DNA of 20,665 nucleotides, from the NCBI RefSeq assembly GCF_014385095.1, contig NZ_JACRTC010000013.1, positions 1 through 20,665 of the forward strand, read 5' to 3'. This DNA comes from Zongyangia hominis. GTDB taxonomy: Bacteria; Bacillota; Clostridia; Oscillospirales; Ruminococcaceae. The notes under the pieces are model-generated. The model searched no databases and was not told the DNA's origin. It was given only the letters and a program-made list of their open reading frames with translations. Positions 6,004 to 13,186 of this stretch are shown piece by piece (the stretch's first letter is position 1; the number at the start of each line of letters is the position of its first letter). The position numbers were made by a program, and so were the translations under genes.

Positions 6004-7197
6004 ATGGCTAAGAAAAAAACGGAGGTTCCGCAGTACGGAACTGTTATGAGAAAAGGAATCCCATATTACAGAACCCGGATTCTGGATGCGGATGGCAAGC
6101 AGGTGAGCTTGTATGCTGCCACCTGCGAGGAATTGTATGAAAAGCAATTAGAGGCGCGGCGCGAGGTAGAGGAGATTATCTTTCGCCGGCAGCATCCGAC
6201 GGTGGCTGAGTATTGCGAGAAGTGGCTGCTGATGCAATCAGCAAAGGTATCTACGGCTACATTGAAGGGATATACCACCGACATGAAGAATTACATCATC
6301 AAACCTTTGGGAGAGATGTATATGGAGGAAGTGACGGCTGATGATATTCGACTGGCACTTGTGCCGCTGTCGAATAAATCGGAGGGGTTATACAGTACGG
6401 TGAATATGCTTCTCAAGTGTATTTTCTACTCGGCGGAGCGCAGCCAAATACTTGAGTATAACCCCTGTGTAGGAATATCGGGAAAGGGCGGAAAGCCAGC
6501 GAAAAAGAAGGATGCACTGACAGACCAGCAGGTAGAGGTGCTTCTGGATACGGTCCGGGGACTTCCACCTTATCTGTTTATTATGCTCGGCCTGTATTCG
6601 GGCCTACGCCGGGAAGAAATCCTTGCACTGCAATGGGACTGTGTATTTCTGGACGAGTCTACGCCTTATATCTCGGTGAGGCGGGCATGGCGCACAGAGC
6701 ATAACAGGCCCGTGGTTTCTACGGTGCTAAAGACTAAGGCGGCAAAAAGAGATATTCCAATCCCCAAGTGTTTGGTTGATTGCCTGCGGGAAGCCAAGGC
6801 AGTCTCCAGATCAGACTATGTGATTGCGGACAGCGAAGGACAGCCTTTAGCTGCATCGCAGTTTCAACGGGTGTGGCAGTATGTAGTCGTCCGGTCCACC
6901 AAACCCCGCAATTACTATAAGTATGTGAATGGGCAGAGCATCAAATACACAGTGGAGCCAACGCTGGGTATGACACAGAAGAACAATCCCAATATCCAAT
7001 ATACGCTGGATTTTGATGTTACCCCACACCTGTTACGGCACACTTACATCACGAACCTTCTTTATGCAGGCGTTGATCCCAAGACAGTTCAGTACCTTGC
7101 AGGACATGAAAACAGCAAAACAACTATGGACATTTACGCAAAGGTGAAATATAATAAGCCAGAGGAGTTGTTCGAGGTAGTGAACAGCGCGCTTTAA
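6004..7197 (+). CDS. Tyrosine recombinase / integrase 2 (tandem paralogue)
   Basis: This 397-residue integrase is colinear with integrase 1 over nearly its whole length, with long identical blocks (for example PTVAEYCEKWLLMQS, DPKTVQYLAGHE, TMDIYAKVKYN). The catalytic residues are complete: R202, K243 or K245, H342, R345, H368 and Y377. The ATG follows AAGGAAGG with about 8 nt spacing. Unlike integrase 1 it has no excisionase gene of its own; only 155 bases with a terminator and inverted repeats separate the two. It may be the remnant of a second, nested or accreted element, or half of a two-integrase system. The shortened C-terminal tail (KPEELFEVVNSAL) differs from that of integrase 1. Confidence 0.92.
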   Translation: MAKKKTEVPQYGTVMRKGIPYYRTRILDADGKQVSLYAATCEELYEKQLEARREVEEIIFRRQHPTVAEYCEKWLLMQSAKVSTATLKGYTTDMKNYIIKPLGEMYMEEVTADDIRLALVPLSNKSEGLYSTVNMLLKCIFYSAERSQILEYNPCVGISGKGGKPAKKKDALTDQQVEVLLDTVRGLPPYLFIMLGLYSGLRREEILALQWDCVFLDESTPYISVRRAWRTEHNRPVVSTVLKTKAAKRDIPIPKCLVDCLREAKAVSRSDYVIADSEGQPLAASQFQRVWQYVVVRSTKPRNYYKYVNGQSIKYTVEPTLGMTQKNNPNIQYTLDFDVTPHLLRHTYITNLLYAGVDPKTVQYLAGHENSKTTMDIYAKVKYNKPEELFEVVNSAL

Positions 7198-7225
7198 CTG
7201 GCGGGATGCTGATTGAAAATGCACC

Positions 7226-7296
7226 ATTTTCCTTGGTTAAGGAATAGGACAACTGAACATTGAAAAGCCGGAAAAGCCCGGAATACCAAGGAAAAT
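7226..7296. repeat. 12-bp perfect inverted repeat after integrase 2 (candidate att region)
   Basis: ATTTTCCTTGGT (7226-7237) and ACCAAGGAAAAT (7285-7296) are exact inverted copies 47 bases apart, beginning 28 bases after the integrase 2 stop, where an attachment site is expected for such elements. No matching direct repeat was found elsewhere in the window, so the other end is probably outside or lost. Confidence 0.5.
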
Positions 7297-7335
7297 CGGC
7301 GCTCAAAGGAGTTTAATACGGTCTCAAAGCGGCTC

Positions 7336-7512
7336 GCCGCGCCCCGCAGTTCTCCAAGAGATAGTTTGTTACAGAAAAAAGCCTCCTGCTTTATGCGGGG
7401 GGCTTTTGTTATAGCTTCGCTATAACGTTGATGCGCAAGGGCATCCGCGCAATGCGCTTCGCCTTGAATGCGCAAAAATAGCCCCTTTGGGGCTATTTTA
7501 GTTAGGCGAGCC
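7336..7512. repeat. Direct repeat, copy 1 (period 222 bp), multi-hairpin
   Basis: This 177-base unit is repeated with small differences at 7558-7734. It contains a terminator-like stem GCCTCCTGC/GCGGGGGGC followed by TTTT (7381-7407), the hairpin GTTATAGC-TTC-GCTATAAC (7408-7426), and the palindrome AAAATAGCCCC-TTT-GGGGCTATTTT (7475-7499). An outer pair GGCTCGCC (7331) and GGCGAGCC (7505) closes the unit. A long minus-strand open frame over both copies reflects the repeat and is not taken as a gene. The first stem probably terminates integrase 2 transcription. Confidence 0.75.
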
Positions 7513-7557
7513 GCTTTTTGCCATCCCCGAGGCGGAGCCGAGCGGGGGCATCGACAA

Positions 7558-7734
7558 GCCGCGCCCCGCAGTTCTCCAAGAGATAGTTTGTTACAGAAAA
7601 AGGCCTCCTGCTTTATGCAGGGGGCTTTTGTTATAGCTTCGTTATAACATTGAGGCGCAAGGGCATCCACGCAATGGGCTTCGCCCTGAATGCGCAAAAA
7701 TAGCCCCTTTGGGGCTATTTTGGTTAGGCGAGCC
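7558..7734. repeat. Direct repeat, copy 2 (period 222 bp), multi-hairpin
   Basis: This is the second copy of the 7336-7512 unit, offset by exactly 222 bases from first to last base. The three main stems are kept: the terminator stem GCCTCCTGC/GCAGGGGGC improves one wobble pair, the second stem has C-to-T giving a G-T wobble, and the 11-bp palindrome is unchanged. The 45-base spacer between copies holds a GC-rich inverted repeat around 7520-7550. Confidence 0.75.
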
Positions 7735-7929
7735 ACAGACCGCCGGCCGGGATTCGGGCGTAAGTCCCATTTCATTAGAATGGTACAGCGTTAAAAGTTC
7801 AGTTTGTGTTTACAAAATATAATGGGTTTTGTGACTGTCTTATGACTTTTTTATGGCATAATGTAAATAAGTAAGAATGCGATAGGAATTGTGCAGGAAT
7901 CCCTTTTTCCTGAACAAAGGAGGAGCGTT

Positions 7930-8448
7930 ATGGCACTGCAACCGATAACAGCGCTATCCAGCAATGTGTCGAAAACCCTGGTCTGTATCGACCGTTTTGA
8001 AAATACTGAAATCAGCGGCCGGCTGAATAACCCCTATATGGAGCATGCCATCCCTTTTGACGGGGTGATTGATATGATCACTAAAATGGAGAAAATTCTG
8101 GATGCCGTCACCTTTCCGCTGTCCAGTGTCCGGTACCGCAGCTTTGAAGACGCGGATAAAATTGTGACCACCTGGATGCCCAAGCGGGAGGTCCTCCGTT
8201 ACTATGAGGACGACATCTTTTCCAACAAAAAGGGGATGTTGGCCACCTTCTTGGTACAGGTACAATACCGCCACAATGCCACCTGGCAGGGTTATGTCCG
8301 GTGGCTCGAAGAGACAAAGGCCCAAAATTTCCGCAGCACGTTGGAGCTAATCAAGCTCCTATCCGATGCCTTGGTCTCCATCGGGGAGACACCGGTACCC
8401 CTGGCAGGCTGGGAGAACGCGGAAGAATCCGCAAGGAAGAGAGCGTAA
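7930..8448 (+). CDS. Uncharacterised 172-aa protein
   Basis: The function is not recognised. The start is the ATG after AAAGGAGGAGCGTT; an upstream extension to 7891 has no ribosome binding site. The protein is soluble, with no signal peptide or membrane segment. Residues about 35-65 (IPFDGVIDMITKMEKILDAVTFPLSS) look like an amphipathic helical region, and about 95-150 hold a mixed segment with WQGYVRWLE followed by FRSTLELIKLLSDAL. I recall similar WQG..WLE plus FRS..EL patterns in small proteins of Clostridia without known function; that is memory only. It is monocistronic: a -10-like CATAAT lies at 7857-7862 and a strong terminator follows. It is the first gene of the chromosomal compartment. 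Confidence 0.75.
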   Translation: MALQPITALSSNVSKTLVCIDRFENTEISGRLNNPYMEHAIPFDGVIDMITKMEKILDAVTFPLSSVRYRSFEDADKIVTTWMPKREVLRYYEDDIFSNKKGMLATFLVQVQYRHNATWQGYVRWLEETKAQNFRSTLELIKLLSDALVSIGETPVPLAGWENAEESARKRA

Positions 8449-8478
8449 TCTTTTCTGTAACAACTGGATGATTATGGT

Positions 8479-8518
8479 AAAAGCCACCGATTCTTGTAAA
8501 AAGAATCGGTGGCTTTTT
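8479..8518 (+). terminator. Strong intrinsic terminator
   Basis: The 17-bp perfect stem AAAAGCCACCGATTCTT (8479-8495) and AAGAATCGGTGGCTTTT (8501-8517) has a 5-nt loop and is followed by T. It ends the unknown gene at 7930. Confidence 0.9.
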
Positions 8519-8629
8519 GTGCGTTTTGGATAAGTTGCATGGCGGCATACAATTTTGATCATTTGACAAGGGAACATGAAAAGCCGTAAAAAGATTTGCA
8601 TAAATCTGACAAACCTTTCCCCCGGCCTC

Positions 8630-8658
8630 GACCACAGCCGACAGTAGGTGGTCTTTTT
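8630..8658 (+). terminator. Terminator-like hairpin in front of the G5/3D gene promoter
   Basis: GACCAC (8630-8635) pairs with GTGGTC (8648-8653), followed by TTTTT. No gene lies between the previous terminator and this one. A TTGACA at 8563-8568 could start a short transcript ending here, but no good -10 was found. Confidence 0.4.
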
Positions 8659-8675
8659 CATCCATGCCACTAGAT

Positions 8676-8704
8676 TTGACAGAAAATGGTAAACTGCATA
8701 TAAT
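8676..8704 (+). promoter_or_regulatory. Perfect sigma-A promoter of the G5/3D-domain gene
   Basis: TTGACA (8676-8681), a 17-nt spacer and TATAAT (8699-8704) match the vegetative consensus in all 12 positions. The expected transcription start is near 8711, giving a 5' leader of about 170 nt. Confidence 0.85.
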
Positions 8705-8710
8705 GGCAGC

Positions 8711-8881
8711 AAATCTGGTAAGAATAGTAGTATGCTTCCAGTTTTATCAAGGGGGCATACCGTGGCCGCGGCCGATGGCAGGGCAAGCGGCGGTAAATTC
8801 CGGGGCCGGGAGCGATCAACTTTCGGACGTCGGACATTCCGGGACAAGGGTCCCGCAAACGATCTAGAAAAGGAGAATGGT
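8711..8881 (+). promoter_or_regulatory. Long GC-rich 5' leader of the G5/3D gene
   Basis: The leader is far longer than needed and strongly GC rich. It includes the palindrome GGCCGCGGCC (about 8763-8772), two copies of ATTCCGGG (near 8798 and 8836) that could pair with CCGGGA-type segments, CGGACGTCGGAC (near 8824) and GGGAC-AAG-GGTCCC (near 8841). No known riboswitch consensus was recognised. It may be a structured regulatory leader or only GC-rich spacer. Confidence 0.4.
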
Positions 8882-10000
8882 ATGAACCGTATACGCAAAA
8901 GGATACGGAAAATCGGGGCGTTGGCCCGGTGCCGCCTGTGTGCGGTAGCCATATTTTCCGTGGTTTTTTGCAGCGTGCTGTATACCTTGACACTTAGGAC
9001 CAACGCTGTATTTATTAAGGATGGTGGAGAGGTGAAAAAAACAATCACCTTGCGCAGCCATCCCGCTGAGATTTTGGCCGATGAAGGCATCGCCACTCAG
9101 CCGTCCGACCTGGTGGAATTCACCGGTTTCGGTGTAGACGAGGTGGCGGAAATTGATATCAAACGGGCCTTTGAGGTAAAGGTCCAGGCGGACGGGGAGA
9201 CCCGTGAGGTGCACTTGGCGGAAGGCTCGGTGGGGGACGCGCTGGAAGAAGCGGGTGTAGCCGTTAACGAAGACGACCAAATCACCCCCGATCCCGCGGC
9301 GCCCTTGGAGGAGGGGACGGAGATCTCCATCGCCCGGGTGGAACACCGGCGGGTGGAAGAAATCGAAGAGATCCCTTATCCCACTGTTGAAAAGCGCACG
9401 CCGCTGCTGCCAAAGGGGCAGGTCCGGGTGACCCGCTCCGGACAGGCGGGAGAAAAGGTGTGTGTCTATGAAGAAACCTGGGTGGATGGGGAACTGACCC
9501 AGCGGGAGGCAGTGGAGGAAAATATCCGCTGTCAGCCGGTGGCCAAGACCGCCATTGTGGGTGCGGATGTACCGGTATCCCCCCAGCCGGTGGAGGTGGA
9601 CGAAAACGGGGAGCCGCTCCGCTACGAGCGGGTCATCACCGGCGCGGTGGCTACCGCCTATTCCGCCCGGCCCGGCGCCTGGACCGCCAGCGGCTTTTCC
9701 GCGGTGGCGGGCACGGTGGCCGTGGACCCCGATGTGATTCCCTACGGCACCAAGCTCTATATTGCCACGCCGGACTTTTCCTTCGTCTACGGATACGCCG
9801 TGGCTGCCGACACCGGCACTGCCATAGCGGACGGCATCATCGACGTGGACTTATTCTTTAACACTTACCTGGAAAGTTGCCTCTTTGGCAAGCGGACCGT
9901 CAACATCTATGTGCTGGAAACCCCCGAAGGGGAGATTTCCCCCACCGCGCCGGTGGAGATCGGCAAATATCCCCTGGACGCCGGACCTGCGGCGGAATAA
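8882..10000 (+). CDS. G5 and 3D domain cell-wall protein (YabE/RpfB-like)
   Basis: This 372-residue secreted or membrane-anchored protein acts on the cell wall. It has a basic N-terminus and one hydrophobic segment (about 19-38). Two DUF348-type repeats follow (about 44-85, with ITLRSHPAEILADEGI, and 97-150, with HLAEGSVGDALEEAGV), then a G5 domain (about 155-228). The C-terminal 3D domain (about 254-345) has the three diagnostic aspartates: AVDPDVIPYGTKLYI, AVAADTG and IDVDLFF. The 3D domain is related to the barrel of MltA-type lytic transglycosylases, and YabE/RpfB-like proteins cleave or remodel peptidoglycan. The start at 8882 is set by AAAGGAG 6 nt upstream and by the N-terminal anchor. 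A perfect promoter and a strong terminator make it a single-gene unit. Confidence 0.9.
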   Translation: MNRIRKRIRKIGALARCRLCAVAIFSVVFCSVLYTLTLRTNAVFIKDGGEVKKTITLRSHPAEILADEGIATQPSDLVEFTGFGVDEVAEIDIKRAFEVKVQADGETREVHLAEGSVGDALEEAGVAVNEDDQITPDPAAPLEEGTEISIARVEHRRVEEIEEIPYPTVEKRTPLLPKGQVRVTRSGQAGEKVCVYEETWVDGELTQREAVEENIRCQPVAKTAIVGADVPVSPQPVEVDENGEPLRYERVITGAVATAYSARPGAWTASGFSAVAGTVAVDPDVIPYGTKLYIATPDFSFVYGYAVAADTGTAIADGIIDVDLFFNTYLESCLFGKRTVNIYVLETPEGEISPTAPVEIGKYPLDAGPAAE

Positions 10001-10004
10001 GCGA

Positions 10005-10038
10005 AAAAAGGGAAGGACCTTCTGGTCCTTCCCTTTTT
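10005..10038 (+). terminator. Strong intrinsic terminator of the G5/3D gene
   Basis: A 10-bp GC-rich stem GGGAAGGACC/GGTCCTTCCC with a TTCT loop (10010-10033) is flanked by an A run and TTTTT. It starts 5 bases after the stop codon. Confidence 0.92.
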
Positions 10039-10045
10039 CCTTGCG

Positions 10046-10140
10046 CCTGCCGCGGCCCCTGCCGGGGCGGGGCATCGCGCAATTGGTTTCCTCTGCAACA
10101 CCGCCGCGTTTCACGCATTTGTGGTTTCCACCAAAGCGCA
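10046..10140. repeat. Intergenic palindromic repeat, copy A
   Basis: It begins with a GC hairpin (CGGCCCCTGCCGGGGCGGG), which recurs in copy F, and continues with the core ACACCGCCGCGTTTCACGC, then TTGTGGTTTCC and CCAAAGCGC. The core is almost identical to copy B 100 bases further on. Confidence 0.7.
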
Positions 10141-10202
10141 ATATGGGAGCGGCAGCATGCCGCGCCTACCGGCGAGGAAGACGCGCCCGGAGTCTTCTTT
10201 GA

Positions 10203-10277
10203 GACGACGCCGCGTTTCACGCGCTTGTGGTTTCCGTCGGACCAAAGCGCGACATCCTCCACCGGTAGGTGGCGCTA
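10203..10277. repeat. Intergenic palindromic repeat, copy B
   Basis: The core GCCGCGTTTCACGCGCTTG is followed by TGGTTTCC, CCAAAGCGCGACATCC and the terminal hairpin CCACCGGTAGGTGG. The repeat runs into GCGCTAG, whose CTA is the stop codon (TAG on the minus strand) of the DUF1015 gene. Confidence 0.75.
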
Positions 10278-11561
10278 GAGGTCCATGAATTTGTTCATAA
10301 CAAGGCCGGTGGTCAGCTTGGGATAGAAATAGGTGGACTTTTGGGGCATCTTTTCGCCGCCCTCGGCCACCCGGCCGATTTCCTCCACCTTGGTGGGGTT
10401 CATGATGAAGCTGAAGTTGTAGGTGCCGTCCTGAACTTTGTCGATGGCCTCTTCCAGCACCCGTGTGTAGTTGAGGTTCACTTGGTTCATCATGTTCTCC
10501 TTGTCGATGCCGAGGATGTGCTCGAGCACCAGGGTGTGGAGGACGGAAACGTCTAAGTTGCAGTAGTCGTCGCTCATTTTGGGCTCCAAGCGCTTAACCG
10601 CGCCTAAGTCCCGCAGGGTGAGCAGGGTATAGTCCTGACTGCCGGTATAGAGGGCGAAGGACTTTTTGCCCTGAGCGTAGTCCTCGTCCAGCTTTTCCTG
10701 GAGGGAGGAAAGGGGCAGGGCGGGGGTGATATCGAAAAACTCCTCGCACTTTTTGAGCAGGTCGGGGATGTCCACATCGGGCATGTCCCGGATGAGGCGG
10801 TGGGTCGGGAAGACCACCAGGCCCGGGTGCTCCATATCGCAGAGCATCATCATGACATAGTTGCCCGGATGGCTGTCGTCGGTGATGACCCCCTTTTCCC
10901 GCAGAGCGTTTCGGATATTGATGGAGGTCTCATACCGGTGATGGCCGTCGGCGATGTAGAGCTTGCGCCCGGCAAACTGCTGGCCGACCTGAGCGATCAC
11001 ATCCTCGTCATAGACGCACCAGAGCCGATGGGTAACATCGCCCTCGTCGGTGAAGACGGCGTCCGGTTCCCGGTCGGAGAGGGCGTCGATGAGGGAAAGG
11101 GTGGTGTGCTCGTGGTCGATATACAGGGAATAGATTTGGCTAAACTGGCAGCCGGTGGCCATCTGCAAATTAAAGCGGTCGGTTTTGGCCTTGGAGAGGG
11201 TCTCCTCATGGGGCAGCACTACCCCTTTGGAGAAATCCTCCACCTTGACCAGGCAGATGAAGCCTTTGATCTTGTTGGGAACGCCCCGGGCGGTAAATTC
11301 CTCCTCGTAGATATAGAGCCCCTCTTTTTCATCCTGGCTCAAAACGCCGTTGGAAAGCCAGGTTTGCAGGGTTTTTGCCGCCTCCTCATAGGGATGCTCG
11401 CCTCGGGGGAGCTCCAGCCGGATGACGTTGTGGGGATTTTGTGCCAGATAATTTTGACGCTGCTCCTCGCTGATGATATCATAAGGGGGGCAGCAAAGCT
11501 CGGCGATGGTTCCCGCCTTTTCGGTAAAGCGCACGCCGCGAAAGCCTTTGACTGTTGCCAT
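10275..11561 (-). CDS. DUF1015 family protein
   Basis: This 428-residue cytoplasmic protein begins MATVKGFRGVRFTEKAGTIA and continues CCPPYDIISEEQRQNYLAQNPHNVIRLELPRG, the typical N-terminus of DUF1015 proteins. A central IADGHHRYETSINIRN matches the family's conserved histidine motif. DUF1015 proteins have a ParB/SerK-like fold; one archaeal relative is an ADP-dependent serine kinase, but the role in Clostridia is not settled, so no function is claimed. The start at 11561 follows GGGAGGAAACATCT on the minus strand. A longer open frame to 11732 covers the structured leader and promoter and is rejected. The gene is monocistronic, its stop overlaps repeat copy B, and its own promoter is at 11704-11732. 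Confidence 0.88.
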   Translation of the reverse strand: MATVKGFRGVRFTEKAGTIAELCCPPYDIISEEQRQNYLAQNPHNVIRLELPRGEHPYEEAAKTLQTWLSNGVLSQDEKEGLYIYEEEFTARGVPNKIKGFICLVKVEDFSKGVVLPHEETLSKAKTDRFNLQMATGCQFSQIYSLYIDHEHTTLSLIDALSDREPDAVFTDEGDVTHRLWCVYDEDVIAQVGQQFAGRKLYIADGHHRYETSINIRNALREKGVITDDSHPGNYVMMMLCDMEHPGLVVFPTHRLIRDMPDVDIPDLLKKCEEFFDITPALPLSSLQEKLDEDYAQGKKSFALYTGSQDYTLLTLRDLGAVKRLEPKMSDDYCNLDVSVLHTLVLEHILGIDKENMMNQVNLNYTRVLEEAIDKVQDGTYNFSFIMNPTKVEEIGRVAEGGEKMPQKSTYFYPKLTTGLVMNKFMDL

Positions 11562-11590
11562 AGATGTTTCCTCCCATTGTGGGCGCGGGG

Positions 11591-11694
11591 TGTCCGGCCC
11601 ATTGATGACAATGCAGGCGCACAAAAAGCGCCGGTACAACACAGAAAACGCCGCCGGTATCAGGGATGGGACCTTTGCTCGTCCCGGCCGGACA
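11591..11694 (-). promoter_or_regulatory. Structured 5' leader of the DUF1015 gene
   Basis: The leader of about 135 nt is closed by the exact inverted repeat TGTCCGGCC (11591-11599) and GGCCGGACA (11686-11694), the latter within a few bases of the expected transcript start. Inside lies a GGCGC/GCGCC hairpin (about 11617-11634). No known riboswitch was recognised. Confidence 0.45.
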
Positions 11695-11703
11695 GCTGTC
11701 TTC

Positions 11704-11732
11704 ATTATAGCATCCGCCTCAGGGTGGGGCAA
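11704..11732 (-). promoter_or_regulatory. Sigma-A promoter of the DUF1015 gene
   Basis: On the minus strand, TTGCCC (complement of 11727-11732), a 17-nt spacer and TATAAT (complement of 11704-11709). The -10 is perfect and the -35 matches 4 of 6. Confidence 0.7.
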
Positions 11733-11836
11733 TGATTTTTTGGGGGAAAACAGGGGAAATCAGGGAACCATCACAGAAAGAGCGGAAGTTATGGGAGGAA
11801 ATTTCATCTTCTATTTACAAAACAGAGCCCATTTTC

Positions 11837-11845
11837 TGGTATGAT
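11837..11845 (+). promoter_or_regulatory. Extended -10 promoter of the ABC transporter operon
   Basis: TGGTATGAT (TG at 11837-11838, -10 TATGAT at 11840-11845) is an extended -10 element 84 bases before the ATPase start. A TTTACA lies upstream, but its spacing of 20 nt is too long, so this is a moderate call. Confidence 0.5.
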
Positions 11846-11929
11846 ATTGTAGCAAATAGTGCGCGGGCGCATGGAAATAGGCAATGACACGGCGCTTTGG
11901 CAGCGCTTAGGAAAGGAAGGGTTTGACAA

Positions 11930-13186
11930 ATGGTAGAGGTGCAGCATCTAGTCAAACGATACGGCGTCAAAAACGCCGTGGATGACATCAGCTTCTCCAT
12001 TGACTCGGGGGAGATTGTGGGTTTCCTCGGCCCCAATGGGGCGGGAAAATCCACCACCATGAACATTCTCACCGGGTACATCTCCGCGACACAGGGGACG
12101 GCCAAGATCGGCGGGTTCGACATCCTGGAGGAACCCATGGAGGCGAAAAAGTGCATCGGATATCTGCCCGAACAGCCGCCGCTGTATCTGGACATGACGG
12201 TGGACGCCTACCTCCAATTCATGTTTGAACTCAAAAAGGTGAAGCTCCCCCGCAAGGAACATCTCCATGAGGTGTGCGCTCTGTGCGGCATTGAAGGGGT
12301 CCGCCAGCGCATCATTAAGAATCTCTCCAAGGGCTACCGCCAGCGGGTGGGACTGGCCCAGGCGCTGCTCGGTAACCCCCAGGTTCTCATCCTGGACGAG
12401 CCCACCGTGGGACTCGACCCCAATCAGATCATCGAAATCCGGGGCCTCATCCAGTCTTTGGGCAAGCGTCACACCATTATTTTGTCCTCCCACATCCTCA
12501 GCGAGGTGCAGGCGGTGTGCGACCGGATTATCATTTTAAGCGATGGCCGGCTCATCGCCGACGGCACGCCCGAATCCATCGCGGCCACCCTCTCCACCGA
12601 CCACAGCCTGACCGCCCGCATCGAGGGCGACTGTGAGCGGGTGCAGCGGGTCCTGCGGGGGCTGGGTTCCGACGTCCAGGTGACCGTGGAAGGCCGGCGG
12701 GAAAATGAAAGCGGCGCTGAGATCTACGACTACCGGGTGACGAGCACCGAGCGCCGGGATTTGCGGCGCGATCTGTTCGCGGCCCTTTGCCGGGAGCAAA
12801 TGCCCTTGCTTTTGCTCAAGACCTCCGAACTCACCTTGGAGGAAGTGTTCCTCCAGCTCATTGAGGAGCAGCACGCCGCCCCGGCGGCCGGGGAAGCGCC
12901 GACGTCCGGAGTGAAGGACAGCGGTTCCCAGATGGGAGACGCCCCGGCGGAGGACGGCCTGAAAAAAGAGACTGCGGCAAACGGCGATCAAGCCGGAGAG
13001 GCCGCCGGGGGCGAGGGTACGGCCCGGCCCAGCGGCAGCGAGGCGGATACCGGCGCCGGGGAAGCACAGGGCGCACCCGATGAAAACGGCACGGAAACCG
13101 CCGTCAAAGCGCCGGATGGTCCGGATACAAGGAAGGCTGCCACCGGCAGCGGAGCGACACGGGAAAGGGAGGGGCAATCGCTATGA
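11930..13186 (+). CDS. ABC transporter ATP-binding protein (GldA-like) with long C-terminal tail
   Basis: This 418-residue ATPase drives an ABC-2-type exporter. All motifs are present: Walker A GPNGAGKST (34-42), Q-loop Q82 (EQPPLY), signature LSKGYRQRVG (132-141), Walker B VLILDEP (152-158) and H-loop H188. After the nucleotide-binding domain (to about 220) comes a regulatory segment ending TSELTLEEVFLQLIEEQ (about 298-314), where such proteins normally end. The remaining residues, about 315-418, are a low-complexity, Gly/Ala/Glu/Asp-rich tail of about 100 residues with no predicted fold. The start has a purine-rich site (GGAAAGGAAGGG) in front. Its stop overlaps the next start (ATGA). With the three genes downstream it forms a Gld-type transporter operon. 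Confidence 0.92.
   Translation: MVEVQHLVKRYGVKNAVDDISFSIDSGEIVGFLGPNGAGKSTTMNILTGYISATQGTAKIGGFDILEEPMEAKKCIGYLPEQPPLYLDMTVDAYLQFMFELKKVKLPRKEHLHEVCALCGIEGVRQRIIKNLSKGYRQRVGLAQALLGNPQVLILDEPTVGLDPNQIIEIRGLIQSLGKRHTIILSSHILSEVQAVCDRIIILSDGRLIADGTPESIAATLSTDHSLTARIEGDCERVQRVLRGLGSDVQVTVEGRRENESGAEIYDYRVTSTERRDLRRDLFAALCREQMPLLLLKTSELTLEEVFLQLIEEQHAAPAAGEAPTSGVKDSGSQMGDAPAEDGLKKETAANGDQAGEAAGGEGTARPSGSEADTGAGEAQGAPDENGTETAVKAPDGPDTRKAATGSGATREREGQSL

Noticed and set aside
7336..7734. CRISPR array
   Set aside because: There are only two long units at a 222-bp period with internal hairpins, no short regular repeats with unique spacers and no cas genes.
7194..7775. 193-codon minus-strand open frame covering the 222-bp repeats
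   Set aside because: The product is an internal repeat that simply translates the hairpin DNA twice. It has no ribosome binding site or recognised domain, and the stems are better explained as nucleic-acid structure.
8351..8665. 104-codon minus-strand frame starting MDEKDHLLSAVVEAGGK
   Set aside because: The beginning looks protein-like, but there is no ribosome binding site, and the frame runs back through a strong terminator and into the 3' end of the gene at 7930.
8711..8881. c-di-AMP (ydaO/yuaA) riboswitch upstream of the 3D-domain gene
   Set aside because: It was considered because such genes are known targets, but the GGAACC and GACAGCTAAC-type conserved segments of that riboswitch are not present.
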